Positions 17,110 to 25,055 of a stretch of DNA of 64,000 bases are shown one piece after another. The notes below the pieces were generated by a model. It made no database searches. It was given only the letters and a program-made list of their open reading frames with translations, and was not told where the DNA came from. How positions within the stretch are numbered: the first letter of the stretch is position 1; each line of letters begins with the position of its first letter. This DNA is from Bradyrhizobium sp. ORS 278 (GTDB lineage Bacteria > Pseudomonadota > Alphaproteobacteria > Rhizobiales > Xanthobacteraceae): the NCBI RefSeq assembly GCF_000026145.1, contig NC_009445.1:7377001-7441000 (forward strand), read 5' to 3'. The position numbers and the translations under genes are program-made.

Positions 17110-17488
17110 CGCACTCTCCCAAATCCCGGGGTATTTGAACAAACCCTTAAGGGAGGCGTTCATGCGCACAAAACCAATCCTAAACTTCTAGTTAATCGCC
17201 CTTCTCCTCCGACCTGTCGAATCCGCTGCTATCAGGTAAGGATCAGTTAAGGATCGATAAGCCGCATCACGTCTCAAGTCGTGACATGCGTGTGCCGGAC
17301 CAGAACGCGATACGAGGCCATGGTCCGCTTCGGCACACTCGGGCACCATAGGCCGTCTTGCTTAACATGCTCTTGCCGGGCGCAACGGCCGCGCGCATGG
17401 CGCCATGCAGGGGACGACGGCCGCGACGCTGCGCCACACCTGTTTGTTAACCCTGCGCGGCCGCACGCGAACGTGATCGCGCGCGCGA
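17110..17488. other. Intergenic region, probable EPS operon promoter area
   Basis: No supported gene in 379 bases. The half facing the EPS operon is less GC-rich and has several TTAA boxes (for example CTAGTTAATC and CAGTTAAGGATC around 17185-17250), but no clear -35/-10 pair could be fixed by eye. The rest is GC-rich with no recognisable element. Confidence 0.4.
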
Positions 17489-18181
17489 TCAGCCGGCGAC
17501 GACGAGCCGCGTGATCGCGTAGCCGTGGCGGATCGTGCGGTTCAGCACGGGATCGACCAGCTCGAACTCGAATCGATCGGCGGGTCGGATGCCGCCCTTG
17601 GCCGCGAAGGTCCCGCCGAACATCGCGGTTCCCTCCGGCAGCCCGGCCTCGCCATACCGGCGCGCAACCAGATCGCCCGGCGCCAGCATGCCGCTCAGCG
17701 CGCCCTCCTGGTACAGCACACGCTCGCCATCGATCGTCGCGTAGGCGCGCAGCATCAGCCGGTCCCAATGCGCGGCGAGGTCGTCGACCCGCCACAGCTC
17801 GGGCGCGACCGGCTTGTCGCACATCTGCTTCGAGACCGTGATGTTGTAGGTCTCGACCTTGCGGTCGGTGTGATCGGAGCCGACGCCGACGAGCAGCCTG
17901 CCGCCGGATTTCACCAGCACGAACTCGACCTCGCCGGAGGAGTCGCGGCCGGAGACCTCGATGACGTCCGATACCGTCAGCCGGCTCGCCGCGACCTCGT
18001 AATAGATCGGCGTGGTCGCCGGGCGCGGGATGCCGAGCTCTTCCAGTTCGGCGATGTGCTTGTCGCGGGCGACCGGATCGCGCCCGGTCCAGCCGGCGAT
18101 GACGAGGCGGCTCAGCGTGACCGGCTGCCGCGCCGCAGTGCCATCGGTGTGAACCAGGAAGTCGATCGTCGTGCCGCTCAT
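17489..18181 (-). CDS. DUF2848 family protein
   Basis: The 230-residue protein matches the DUF2848 pattern from memory: LSRLVIAGWTGRD near the start, an EELGIPRPATTPIYYEV segment, the SSGEVEFVLV strand, VGVGSDHTDRKVE, and a C-terminal FGGTFAAKGGIRP. This fold is related to fumarylacetoacetate-hydrolase-like proteins, but no reaction is established. It has no signal peptide. The gene is monocistronic as far as can be seen, with a palindromic repeat upstream at 18251-18302. Confidence 0.8.
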   Translation of the reverse strand: MSGTTIDFLVHTDGTAARQPVTLSRLVIAGWTGRDPVARDKHIAELEELGIPRPATTPIYYEVAASRLTVSDVIEVSGRDSSGEVEFVLVKSGGRLLVGVGSDHTDRKVETYNITVSKQMCDKPVAPELWRVDDLAAHWDRLMLRAYATIDGERVLYQEGALSGMLAPGDLVARRYGEAGLPEGTAMFGGTFAAKGGIRPADRFEFELVDPVLNRTIRHGYAITRLVVAG

Positions 18182-18250
18182 CGTGTCATTGCCTCTGTGA
18201 GATCAGCACGCCGCTTAGCCTGATCCCGGCGGACCGACAAGCAGCTCATC

Positions 18251-18302
18251 GGGGCCTCATGTTTCGAGACGCGCCGCACGCGTCGCTCCTCACCATGAGG
18301 GT
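18251..18302. repeat. Short extragenic palindrome (CCTCAT...ATGAGG)
   Basis: CCTCATGTTTCGAGACGCG ... CGCTCCTCACCATGAGGG forms an imperfect inverted repeat in the gap between the DUF2848 and DUF3422 genes. The layout resembles other bradyrhizobial intergenic palindromes. It may terminate transcription of the DUF3422 gene, whose stop is at 18320. Confidence 0.5.
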
Positions 18303-18319
18303 TGAGATGCCCACGGCCC

Positions 18320-19645
18320 TCACTCCTTGCCCGCCTTCTCCGCCTCATGATCCTCCCTCAGATGCCGCTTGCGGATCTGGTGCGTGGTGAACCAGATCAG
18401 CGCGATCGCCACCGGCACGAAGGCGGCGGTGGCGAAGGTCGGCTCGACCGGCAGGCCGGCATCGTGCGCGCCCTTGGCGAGATAGCCGAACAGGCTGACG
18501 ACGTAGTAGCCGATCGCGGCCACCGAGAGCCCTTCGACGGTGCTCTGCAGCCGCAGCTGCAGCTTGGTGCGCTCGTTCATCGAGCGCAAGAGATCGCGGT
18601 TCTGCTCCTCCAGCTCGACGTCGACACGGGTGCGCAGGAGATCGGCGGCGCGGGCCAGCTTGCGCGACAGGTTGTCCTGCCGCCGCTCCAGCGTGGTGAG
18701 CGTGCGCATCGCCGGCGCGATGCGGCGAGAGAGGAACGAGGACCAGCTCGAATAGGGCGTGATCGGCTCGCCCTCGATCACCGTGAGCCGCGCCTGCACC
18801 AGCTCCCAATAGGCGCGGCTGGCGCCGAAGCGGAACAGCGAGCCGGTGGCATCGCGTTCCAGCGACGCCGCGAGCTCGGTCAGCTCGTCCAGCAGGTGGT
18901 TGTTGATCTTCAGCGTCTCGGCGCCCTGCATCTCCTCGAGCACCTCGCCGAGCCGCCGCTCGATGCGATCGACCTGCGGCGCCAGCTCCAGCGCGGCCGG
19001 CAGGCCGAGCAGCGCCAGCGTGCGATACGTCTCGAGCTCCAGCACGCGCTGTACAAGCGCGCCGAGACGTTCGGGCGTCGGTCCCTCGATGCACACCAGG
19101 ATGCGGGTGAAGCCGTCCTCGTCGAGGCGGAAGTCGGACGCGAGCGCGCCGATCGAGCCCTTGACCGCGACCAGCGCGAGGCTGCTCTTGTCGAACAGCG
19201 CTTCGGCACGCTTGACCGGATCGGTCACGCTCTCGACCCCGAGCTTGACCGCGACCAGGAGCTCGCCGGAGAGCTTCAACGACGCGATCAACGCCTGCAG
19301 CTCCGGCGCGATCGCACCGAAGGCGAGCTTCGGCACACTGGCCGGCGGGCTCCAGATCCAGGTGAAGGTGGCGAACTCTGAATGCTGCTCCCAGCGCAGC
19401 CGCGCGGAGCCCACCACGACCTGGTGATGCTTGATGCCCGGCTCCGGCGGTGCCGCGCCATGTCTGGCGCAGAACGCCGCGAGGCTGTCGCGGTCCGCCG
19501 CGGCGCTGTCGCCTTTGGCCATGACCGCGAAGCGGATGACGGACACCGGCTGCGTCAGCGGCGTGAACGGCCGCGCATGCACCTCGTTGAGCACGCTGTC
19601 GCGCAGCGGATGCGGGGTGAAGACGGACATGTCCAGCGCGGTCAT
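18320..19645 (-). CDS. DUF3422 family membrane-anchored protein
   Basis: The 441-residue protein starts with HPLRDSVLNEVHARPF, the hallmark opening of DUF3422. It continues with a strand-rich domain (to about 250), a helical coiled-coil region rich in Arg/Glu (about 330-395), and two C-terminal membrane segments (VAAIGYYVVSLFGYLA and FATAAFVPVAIALIWF) before a charged tail. The arrangement suggests a large cytoplasmic domain anchored to the inner membrane at its C-terminus. Function is unknown. ATG 19645 is preceded by GGAG; ATG 19630 is the alternative. Confidence 0.85.
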   Translation of the reverse strand: MTALDMSVFTPHPLRDSVLNEVHARPFTPLTQPVSVIRFAVMAKGDSAAADRDSLAAFCARHGAAPPEPGIKHHQVVVGSARLRWEQHSEFATFTWIWSPPASVPKLAFGAIAPELQALIASLKLSGELLVAVKLGVESVTDPVKRAEALFDKSSLALVAVKGSIGALASDFRLDEDGFTRILVCIEGPTPERLGALVQRVLELETYRTLALLGLPAALELAPQVDRIERRLGEVLEEMQGAETLKINNHLLDELTELAASLERDATGSLFRFGASRAYWELVQARLTVIEGEPITPYSSWSSFLSRRIAPAMRTLTTLERRQDNLSRKLARAADLLRTRVDVELEEQNRDLLRSMNERTKLQLRLQSTVEGLSVAAIGYYVVSLFGYLAKGAHDAGLPVEPTFATAAFVPVAIALIWFTTHQIRKRHLREDHEAEKAGKE

Positions 19646-19914
19646 CGGCGGACTCCGCGGCTGCCGTGGTGCCGCGCCGATCGAACGCCATCCGTTGTCG
19701 ATGAACTCCGAGCCGCGACGCGCGGCGCCTGCAATGCCGTCACGCCTGAAACGTTCACCCCCATGATGCCGCCAACCGCCTCCCCACTGGTCCCGCCGGC
19801 GCGACTCGCGCACGCCGCACGTGTTGAAGCCAGTGTAGCGCAATTCGATGACGACGCCACGGCTGCGGCCGTGTGTGCATCCGGTGATGTCACCGCAACC
19901 TCGCGACAACAACC

Positions 19915-20041
19915 GTCGTCCCGGCGAACGCCGGGACCCACAGCCACCGGCCGGCATGCGGCAGGCAACCGGCAGTGACATCCCTCGGCAGATCACGCGG
20001 TATGGGTCCCAGCGTTCGCCTGAGCGTTCGCCGGGACGACG
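19915..20041. repeat. Extragenic inverted repeat (GTCGTCCCGGCG family)
   Basis: GTCGTCCCGGCGAACGC at 19915 is inverted as GCGTTCGCCGGGACGAC ending near 20040. Between them an inner pair GGGACCCA/TGGGTCCC extends the stem. It is typical of bradyrhizobial intergenic palindromes that can fold into long hairpins. Confidence 0.7.
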
Positions 20042-20138
20042 ATGGTGGATCCACCTCATCCTCACGCAGACATACCAAAACCTCCCGCGGCGCGTCCGCA
20101 CCCAAGATCATGTTCAACAAAAGCCTCCGGCGATGCCG

Positions 20139-20466
20139 AGGGCGCAGGGAAGGCCGGGCCTCGACTGAGGCCCGTGGCCCCCGTGCGGGAAAAAATGCAC
20201 GGGGAAGGAACCACAGGTCCAGCCGGACGACCCGGCCCTCCCTGCGCGATGGTTTGAACGTCTGCTCCGCGCTCTCCCCGGGGACCGGGCTTGTTTGCCC
20301 CCGTCACCCGCGCGACACGTCATGTCACGCCGGCTTGGCGCCAGCATCGGGGCGCCAGGACCACACGGCTTGAACGTCCGCAGGCTCGCCAATCGTCCAG
20401 CGCTTGAGCACCTGACAGGCCCGCGGCCACCGCTCCCCGCCTCAACGTATCGTGACGACGCGCACG
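20139..20466. repeat. Dispersed repeat, long copy
   Basis: The 5' part (GGCGCAGGGAAGGCCGGGC) and the 3' 75 bases (20392-20466, containing CGGCCACCGCTCCCCGCCTC) match the copy at 39353-39485. The central 200 bases are missing from that other copy. No coding capacity is evident. Confidence 0.75.
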
Positions 20467-20564
20467 CCCCTCTGGATGAGGACGGGATGCGGGGAGTAGA
20501 GCATGATTTCGGAATTTTAGCAAGAAGAATTTGGCCAGAAGGCCGAGAGCCGATTCCGCCCCAC

Positions 20565-20670
20565 GCTGTCATCGTCCGCGAAGGCGGACGATCCAGTACG
20601 CCGGGACGTCTCGGTTCGATTTCGACTGCCGCGGCGTACTGGATGCCCCGCCTTCGCGGGGCATGACAGC
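20565..20670. repeat. Extragenic inverted repeat (GCTGTCAT...ATGACAGC)
   Basis: Outer arms GCTGTCAT and ATGACAGC, with inner arms ATCCAGTACGCC and GGCGTACTGGAT, flank a short core. It follows directly after the dispersed repeat and is another intergenic palindrome family. Confidence 0.7.
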
Positions 20671-20714
20671 GGTGGAAACGGCGAGCGCGCACCCCGCCGC
20701 ACGAAAGCCGGGCT

Positions 20715-21275
20715 TCAGGAGAATTCCACGCAAGCGAAGTTCTTGATCCGCTTGAACGCGATGTAGAGCTGCAGCTTGGTTTCCTGCACGTCGTCGCCGA
20801 GCGCCAGCATATAGGCCCGCAGCGCCTCGAAACGGTCGATCATGGCAGCATCGAGCTCTTCCATGACCGAGCTGATCGTCTTGTATCGACCGGAGCCGGC
20901 CAGACCTTGCTCCGTGGCCTGGGAGCCGGACACGGACCTTGCCGTCGCCTTGACGGAGGTGGCAACCAGCAGATTGAGCATCAGCAGGTCGGGACCGAAG
21001 CGGCGGTAGCGGATCAGCTCGATGTTGCGCTGAAACTGCTTCACGGCGTGATCGTCGTAGCGGTTGAAGTCGCCGGCGATGCAGATCAGGCGCGGCGCCG
21101 ACCAGTCGACCGTCCGGGCTTGCTCCTTGCCGAGCTTCTCCATGACCAGCCATTGGAAATCCTTGCGGTAATCCATCAGCTAGTCGAGATAGAACAGGCC
21201 CTGATTGATGACGTTCTCGTTCGAGGCCCGCCTGTATTTGGCGAGGCGATGGCAACCGTTGTGGCGAGACTCTGA
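20715..21275 (-). pseudogene. Broken DUF5655-like gene (5' truncated, internal stop)
   Basis: The C-terminal ORF (20715-21176, 153 codons) holds PRLICIAGDFNRYDDHAVKQ and a DUF5655-like tail (KLQLYIAFKRIKNFACVEF). Reading the same frame upstream gives LAKYRRASNENVINQGLFYLD, then TAG, then LMDYRKDFQWLV. Related proteins have a residue such as Tyr or Trp at that point, so a nonsense mutation splits the gene. Further upstream the similarity fades within about 100 bases, and the N-terminal part is gone. Intact relatives are predicted nuclease- or transport-related proteins of uncertain role. The downstream piece could still be translated from its ATG-type start at 21176, but it would lack a domain. 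Confidence 0.65.
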
Positions 21276-21372
21276 GGACGAATTGGGTTTTGGCGGACAC
21301 GGTAGCCAACATCGTCGCGCACGGCGCCTGGGCGAACATGTTTCGACGCTTGCACGGCCGCGACGCCGAGAT

Positions 21373-21409
21373 TATGGTCAAGATAGTCATATTGGTCATA
21401 GGACGTGAC
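21373..21409 (+). promoter_or_regulatory. AT-rich toxin-antitoxin promoter/operator candidate
   Basis: An AT-rich stretch with repeated GGTCA/AGTCAT boxes (TATGGTCA, TAGTCATA, TTGGTCATA) immediately precedes the antitoxin start. Phd/VapB-type operons are usually autoregulated at such sites. Exact boundaries are a guess. Confidence 0.35.
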
Positions 21410-21694
21410 ATGATGACGCCCAAACCGAAACAACCTGCCGCCCCCGCGGACGTCCCCTGGACGCTGGCCGGCGCCAAGGCGCGTCTGTCCGAGCTTGTGG
21501 ACCGGGCACAGACAGGCCCGCAAGTGATCACCCGGAACGGCAAGCCGGCGGCCGTGGTCGTCTCCGCCGAGGAGTGGGCGCGAAAGACTGCCCGCAAGGG
21601 AACCCTTGCGGAATTCCTGCTGGCTTCGCCGCTGCGCGGCGCCGACATCGACCTGACGCGCAGCAGCGACAAGCCACGCGACACCGACCTGTGA
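21410..21694 (+). CDS. Phd/YefM-type antitoxin
   Basis: The 94-residue protein has the Phd/YefM fold signature: LAGAKARLSELVDRAQTGPQVITRNGKPAAVVVSAEEW at about 18-55, an N-terminal DNA-binding part, followed by a flexible acidic/basic tail that should wrap the toxin. ATG 21410 is preceded by GGACGTGAC; ATG 21413 is equally possible. Its stop overlaps the toxin GTG start (GTGA), which is the usual antitoxin-first coupling. The longer open frame upstream lacks family similarity. Confidence 0.88.
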   Translation: MMTPKPKQPAAPADVPWTLAGAKARLSELVDRAQTGPQVITRNGKPAAVVVSAEEWARKTARKGTLAEFLLASPLRGADIDLTRSSDKPRDTDL

Positions 21695-22116
21695 ACTTCC
21701 TGCTCGACACCAATGTGTTGTCCGAGGTGCGGCGCCCCGCGCCAAACCCGCGCGTGATCGGCTGGCTCGATACGGTCGATGAAGATCGGGTCTTCATCAG
21801 CGTGGCATCGATCGCAGAGCTTGCGCGTGGCATCGAACTGATGGCTCAAGGCCGCCGCCGCGCAGCTCTGGCTTCGTGGCTCAATCACGACCTTCCCGCG
21901 CGGTTCGCGGACCGTGTTCTTCCGATCGATCTCGCCGTCGCGACGCGGTGGGGAGACCTCATGGCAGCGAGCCATCGAACCGGCATCGCCCTCTCGGTGA
22001 TGGACGGATTCTTTGCCGCGACCGCGCTCGTGAATGAGTTGACCCTCGTCACGCGCAATGTGAAGGACTTCGCTGCGACCGGCACGCGCCTGTTCAATCC
22101 ATGGACGGATGGATAG
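21691..22116 (+). CDS. VapC-type PIN-domain toxin
   Basis: The 141-residue PIN ribonuclease has the acidic residues of the active site: FLLDTNVLSE (first Asp), an SIAELARGI segment with Glu, ALSVMDGFFAATAL (Asp) and LVTRNVKDF (final Asp). VapC toxins cleave tRNA or rRNA and are held inactive by the antitoxin encoded just before. GTG start at 21691 overlaps the antitoxin stop. The frame also opens earlier, but the family begins at NFLLDTN. Confidence 0.9.
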   Translation: MNFLLDTNVLSEVRRPAPNPRVIGWLDTVDEDRVFISVASIAELARGIELMAQGRRRAALASWLNHDLPARFADRVLPIDLAVATRWGDLMAASHRTGIALSVMDGFFAATALVNELTLVTRNVKDFAATGTRLFNPWTDG

Positions 22117-22267
22117 CAAGGCTCATCCCTCGACACGTTCCGCAGCCCCGCTCCGCCGCGCACGCAGTTGTCACGTTGGGCGTGGTAGATCATAACGACC
22201 TTGCCGTTCCGCCATCGCCCGATGGCCGCTCACCACATCCGTCGATCCAGCCCGAAACAGGACTCCC

Positions 22268-23572
22268 ATGACCACGCTTTCCTCGATCGTCGCGCGCGGT
22301 GTCGCGCTGGTTGGCAATGCGGCGCTGCAGTGGCGCAAATTGCAGGGGGACACGCCGCAGCCGGCGTGGGGCGCGGCGCCGCAGATCCCGGTGGCGAAGC
22401 CGCAGGGGATGCTGCCGACCTTGAAGATGCCGACGGCGCGCGGCTGGCGCGACGGCGAAAAGCCGGTGGCGGCGCCGGGGCTGAAGGTGAATGCGTTCGC
22501 GACCGGGCTCGACCATCCGCGCTGGATCTATGTCATGCCGGACAGGTCGGTGCTGATCGCGGAGGCGACGCAGGTGCCGAGCCCGGTGCGCAACATGTTC
22601 GGCTACGCGATGCAGGCGACGATGCGCCGCGCCGCCGCGCTCGGTGTCAGCGCCAACCGCATCACGCGGCTGGTCGATGCCGACGGCGACGGCACCGCCG
22701 AGCGGCGCAACGCGTTCATGGAGAATCTCAGCCAGCCGTTCGGCATGGCGCTGGTCGGCGATACCTTCTATGTCGGCAATACCGACGGCATTGTTGCTTT
22801 CCCTTATAGCCCGGGCGCCGAGCGCATCAGCGCTGCCGGCAAGCGGCTGACGACGTTCAAACCGGGCGGGCACTGGACGCGCAGCCTGCTGGTCAGCCCC
22901 GATGGCACCAAGCTCTATGCGGGCGTCGGCTCGCTGAGCAACATCGCCGAGCAGGGTTTTGCGGTCGAGGAAGGCCGCGCCTGCATCTATGAGCTGGACA
23001 TCGCGAGCGGGGCGAGCCGCATCTTCGCGGCCGGACTGCGCAACGCGGTGGGGCTGGCGTTCGAGCCGACCACGAAGGTGCTGTGGACCGTGGTCAACGA
23101 GCGCGACGGGCTCGGCGACGAGACGCCGCCGGACTATCTCACATCCGTGCGCGATGGCGGCTTCTATGGCTGGCCCTATTGCTACTGGGGCAAGACGGTC
23201 GACGACCGCGTGCCGCAGGATTCCAAACTGGTCGCGACCGCGCTGACGCCGGACTATGCGCTCGGCGGCCACACCGCCTCGCTCGGCCTGTGCTGGCTGC
23301 CGGCGGGCACCCTCCCCGGCTTCCCCGATGGCATGGTGATCGGCCAGCACGGCTCGTGGAATCGCAGCAAGCTGTCCGGCTACAAGGTCGTGTTCATCCC
23401 GTTCGAGAACGGCAAGCCGTCGGGACCGGCGCGCGACATCCTGTCCGGCTTCCTCGCGCCCGATGAGAGCTTTTCTTATGGCCGCCCGGTCGGCGTGACG
23501 CTGGGGCCGGACGGCTCGCTGCTGGTCGCCGACGACGTCGGCAACTGCATCTGGCGGGTGACGGGCGCTTGA
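22268..23572 (+). CDS. Sorbosone/PQQ-dependent glucose dehydrogenase-like beta-propeller
   Basis: The 434-residue protein has repeated beta-propeller strands, with NAFATGLDHPRWIYVMPDRSVLIAEA near residue 76, DADGDGTAERRNAFMENLSQPFGMAL, GGHWTRSLLVSPDGTKLYAGVGS, FAAGLRNAVGLAFEPTTKVLW, ERDGLGDETPPDYLTSV and GQHGSWNRSKLSGYKVVF. These are the blade motifs of the GSDH (soluble quinoprotein glucose/sorbosone dehydrogenase) family. Such proteins oxidise aldoses in the periplasm with PQQ. No cleavable signal peptide is obvious; the N-terminus has only a weak hydrophobic stretch. Substrate and cofactor are not proven. Confidence 0.85.
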   Translation: MTTLSSIVARGVALVGNAALQWRKLQGDTPQPAWGAAPQIPVAKPQGMLPTLKMPTARGWRDGEKPVAAPGLKVNAFATGLDHPRWIYVMPDRSVLIAEATQVPSPVRNMFGYAMQATMRRAAALGVSANRITRLVDADGDGTAERRNAFMENLSQPFGMALVGDTFYVGNTDGIVAFPYSPGAERISAAGKRLTTFKPGGHWTRSLLVSPDGTKLYAGVGSLSNIAEQGFAVEEGRACIYELDIASGASRIFAAGLRNAVGLAFEPTTKVLWTVVNERDGLGDETPPDYLTSVRDGGFYGWPYCYWGKTVDDRVPQDSKLVATALTPDYALGGHTASLGLCWLPAGTLPGFPDGMVIGQHGSWNRSKLSGYKVVFIPFENGKPSGPARDILSGFLAPDESFSYGRPVGVTLGPDGSLLVADDVGNCIWRVTGA

Positions 23573-23645
23573 CCCGGGCGTGACGGAACCGGGCTCGCCT
23601 CGGGCCGTTGTCGCGGGGACAATGGAACAGTCCCAGGAGAGTCAC

Positions 23646-23819
23646 ATGGCCGACAACGTCAATCCGAACCAGAAGCAGCCCGGCGAGAAGCAGGAAGGGC
23701 AGTATCATTACAATCCCGGCAATCAGTCCGGGAAGACCATCGATGCGGGCAAGCCCGAAGGCGAGCAGGTCAACAACAAGGACCGCATCGAGCAGCGCGA
23801 GGAGCCGCAGTCGCGGTGA
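23646..23819 (+). CDS. Small hydrophilic, probably disordered protein
   Basis: The 57-residue product (MADNVNPNQKQPGEKQEGQY at the start) is rich in Asn, Gln, Glu, Lys and Gly with almost no hydrophobic residues. A strong AGGAG eight bases before ATG 23646 favours real translation over the longer upstream reading. Such proteins resemble stress-induced hydrophilins in composition, but no family is recognised. Confidence 0.7.
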   Translation: MADNVNPNQKQPGEKQEGQYHYNPGNQSGKTIDAGKPEGEQVNNKDRIEQREEPQSR

Positions 23820-23840
23820 GGTCCTTGAACGTCACCACTC

Positions 23841-23954
23841 GTCATGCCCGGGCTTGACCCGCCTGCGCGGCCGAAGCGCTTCGGCGCGGCGAAGGCCCGG
23901 GCATCCATCGCCTTGCGAAGAGGGATGGATGGCCGGGTCAAGCCCGGCCATGAC
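23841..23954. repeat. Extragenic palindrome, GTCATGCCCGGGCTTGACCC family
   Basis: GTCATGCCCGGGCTTGACC at the left edge is inverted as GGTCAAGCCCGGCCATGAC at the right edge. It lies between convergent genes (the small hydrophilic gene and the sirtuin gene) and may act as a terminator. Relatives are at 37361-37444 and, as a fragment, at 48245-48273. Confidence 0.85.
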
Positions 23955-23972
23955 AGCTGAGGGAGTGTAGGT

Positions 23973-24800
23973 CTACCCCTCCAACAAGAACGCCAGCGCC
24001 TCGTCGCACGGCGCTTCGACCTTCAGCGAGAGCAGATCATCCGCGCGGGTGCGGCCGAGATTGACGGCGGCGATCGGGATGTTGCGGTCGGCGGCGGCGC
24101 GGACGAAGCGGAAGCCGGAATAGACCATCAGCGAGGTGCCCACGACGAGCATGGCGTCGGCGCGATCGACGTGATCGCGCGCGGTGGCGACGATGTCGCG
24201 CGGCACGGTCTCGCCGAAGAACACGACATCCGGTTTGAGGATGCCGCCGCAGGCGCGGCACGCGGGCACAACAAAGGCGGCGAAATCGACGCCGTCCAGA
24301 TCGGCATCGCCATCAGGCGCGTCAGCGGCATCATGCGCCAGCCAGTGCGGATTGGCGTGCGCCAGTTCGTCCTGGAATTCGGCGCGCGACAAGGTCGCGC
24401 CGCAGCCCATGCAGCGCACGCGATCGAGCCGGCCGTGCAGGTCGATGACATTGCTGGCGCCGGCGGCCTGATGCAGCCGGTCGACGTTCTGTGTCACCAG
24501 CAGAGAGCTTTTGCCCTGCGCCTCCAGCCTTGCCAGCGCGTGATGCGCGCCGTTCGGCTGGGCGCGGCCGAAGCGGCGCCAGCCGACCATGCTGCGCGCC
24601 CAATAGCGCCGGCGCGTATCTTCGCCGCCCATGAAGGCCTGATAGGTCACTGGCGGCGTGCGCTTCCACTGGCCGTCGGTGTCGCGATAATCGGGAATGC
24701 CGGAATTGGTGCTGCAGCCGGCGCCGGTGAGGACGACGATGCGGCTGTGGCTGTCGAGGAAGGATTTCAGCGCTGTGGGATCGACCATGACCTCGCACAT
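23973..24800 (-). CDS. Sir2-family NAD-dependent protein deacylase (class II-like)
   Basis: About 275 residues. Signature elements: GAGCSTNSGIPDYRD (NAD site), TQNVDRLHQAAG, the catalytic His in DLHGRLDRVRC, a zinc site made of CMGC and CRAC, KPDVVFFGE, and VGTSLMVYSGF. Class II sirtuins remove lipoyl, acyl or acetyl groups from lysines using NAD. ATG 24800 is chosen; an ATG at 24788 with GAGG just upstream is equally plausible, and the frame is open to 24920. It is divergent from the 50-residue acidic gene at 24900. Confidence 0.9.
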   Translation of the reverse strand: MCEVMVDPTALKSFLDSHSRIVVLTGAGCSTNSGIPDYRDTDGQWKRTPPVTYQAFMGGEDTRRRYWARSMVGWRRFGRAQPNGAHHALARLEAQGKSSLLVTQNVDRLHQAAGASNVIDLHGRLDRVRCMGCGATLSRAEFQDELAHANPHWLAHDAADAPDGDADLDGVDFAAFVVPACRACGGILKPDVVFFGETVPRDIVATARDHVDRADAMLVVGTSLMVYSGFRFVRAAADRNIPIAAVNLGRTRADDLLSLKVEAPCDEALAFLLEG

Positions 24801-24899
24801 GTAGTCGCCGGAACCGGGCTGCGCCAGACCGTCGCAGCACCGACGCGCCGGCATGAACCAATGAGGGCCGCAGCGCTTGTCCCGCCGGGAGGACCTGCC

Positions 24900-25052
24900 A
24901 TGACGCCACGCAACGGACACGACCGCGGCCTTTGGCCGCTGGACGAGCCGGACGACGAGCTGTCGGCCGAGGACGAGCGCGACCTCGCCACCGGCGAGGG
25001 CGGCGACATCGAGCTGCCGCTCACGCCGGACGATCTCGCCGAGGACGACTGA
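24900..25052 (+). CDS. Small acidic protein
   Basis: A 50-residue, strongly acidic product (about 18 Asp/Glu) with no hydrophobic segment. A near-consensus GGAGG sits eight bases before ATG 24900, which is the main evidence for the gene. It lies between a divergent sirtuin gene and a convergent deacetylase-family gene whose stop is three bases after its own. No function is recognised; DNA mimicry or chaperoning are only speculation. Confidence 0.6.
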   Translation: MTPRNGHDRGLWPLDEPDDELSAEDERDLATGEGGDIELPLTPDDLAEDD

Positions 25053-25055
25053 GCC

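Larger units (their letters stand above)
19646..20714. other. Gene-free repeat-rich intergenic region of about 1.07 kb
   Basis: No ORF here has a plausible family or ribosome binding site. The region is built from at least three extragenic repeats: an inverted repeat at 19915-20041, a dispersed element at 20139-20466 with a shortened relative at 39353-39485, and a palindrome at 20565-20670. It separates the DUF3422 gene from a broken gene and a toxin-antitoxin pair. Confidence 0.7.

Noticed and set aside
14797..17250. 817-codon plus-strand ORF
   Set aside because: Antisense to the Wzz-like and GT4 genes; low-complexity Arg/Leu/Ala/Gly composition without a domain.
19646..20714. Multiple short ORFs in the repeat region
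   Set aside because: They consist of translated extragenic palindromes and change between repeat copies; no gene is supported.
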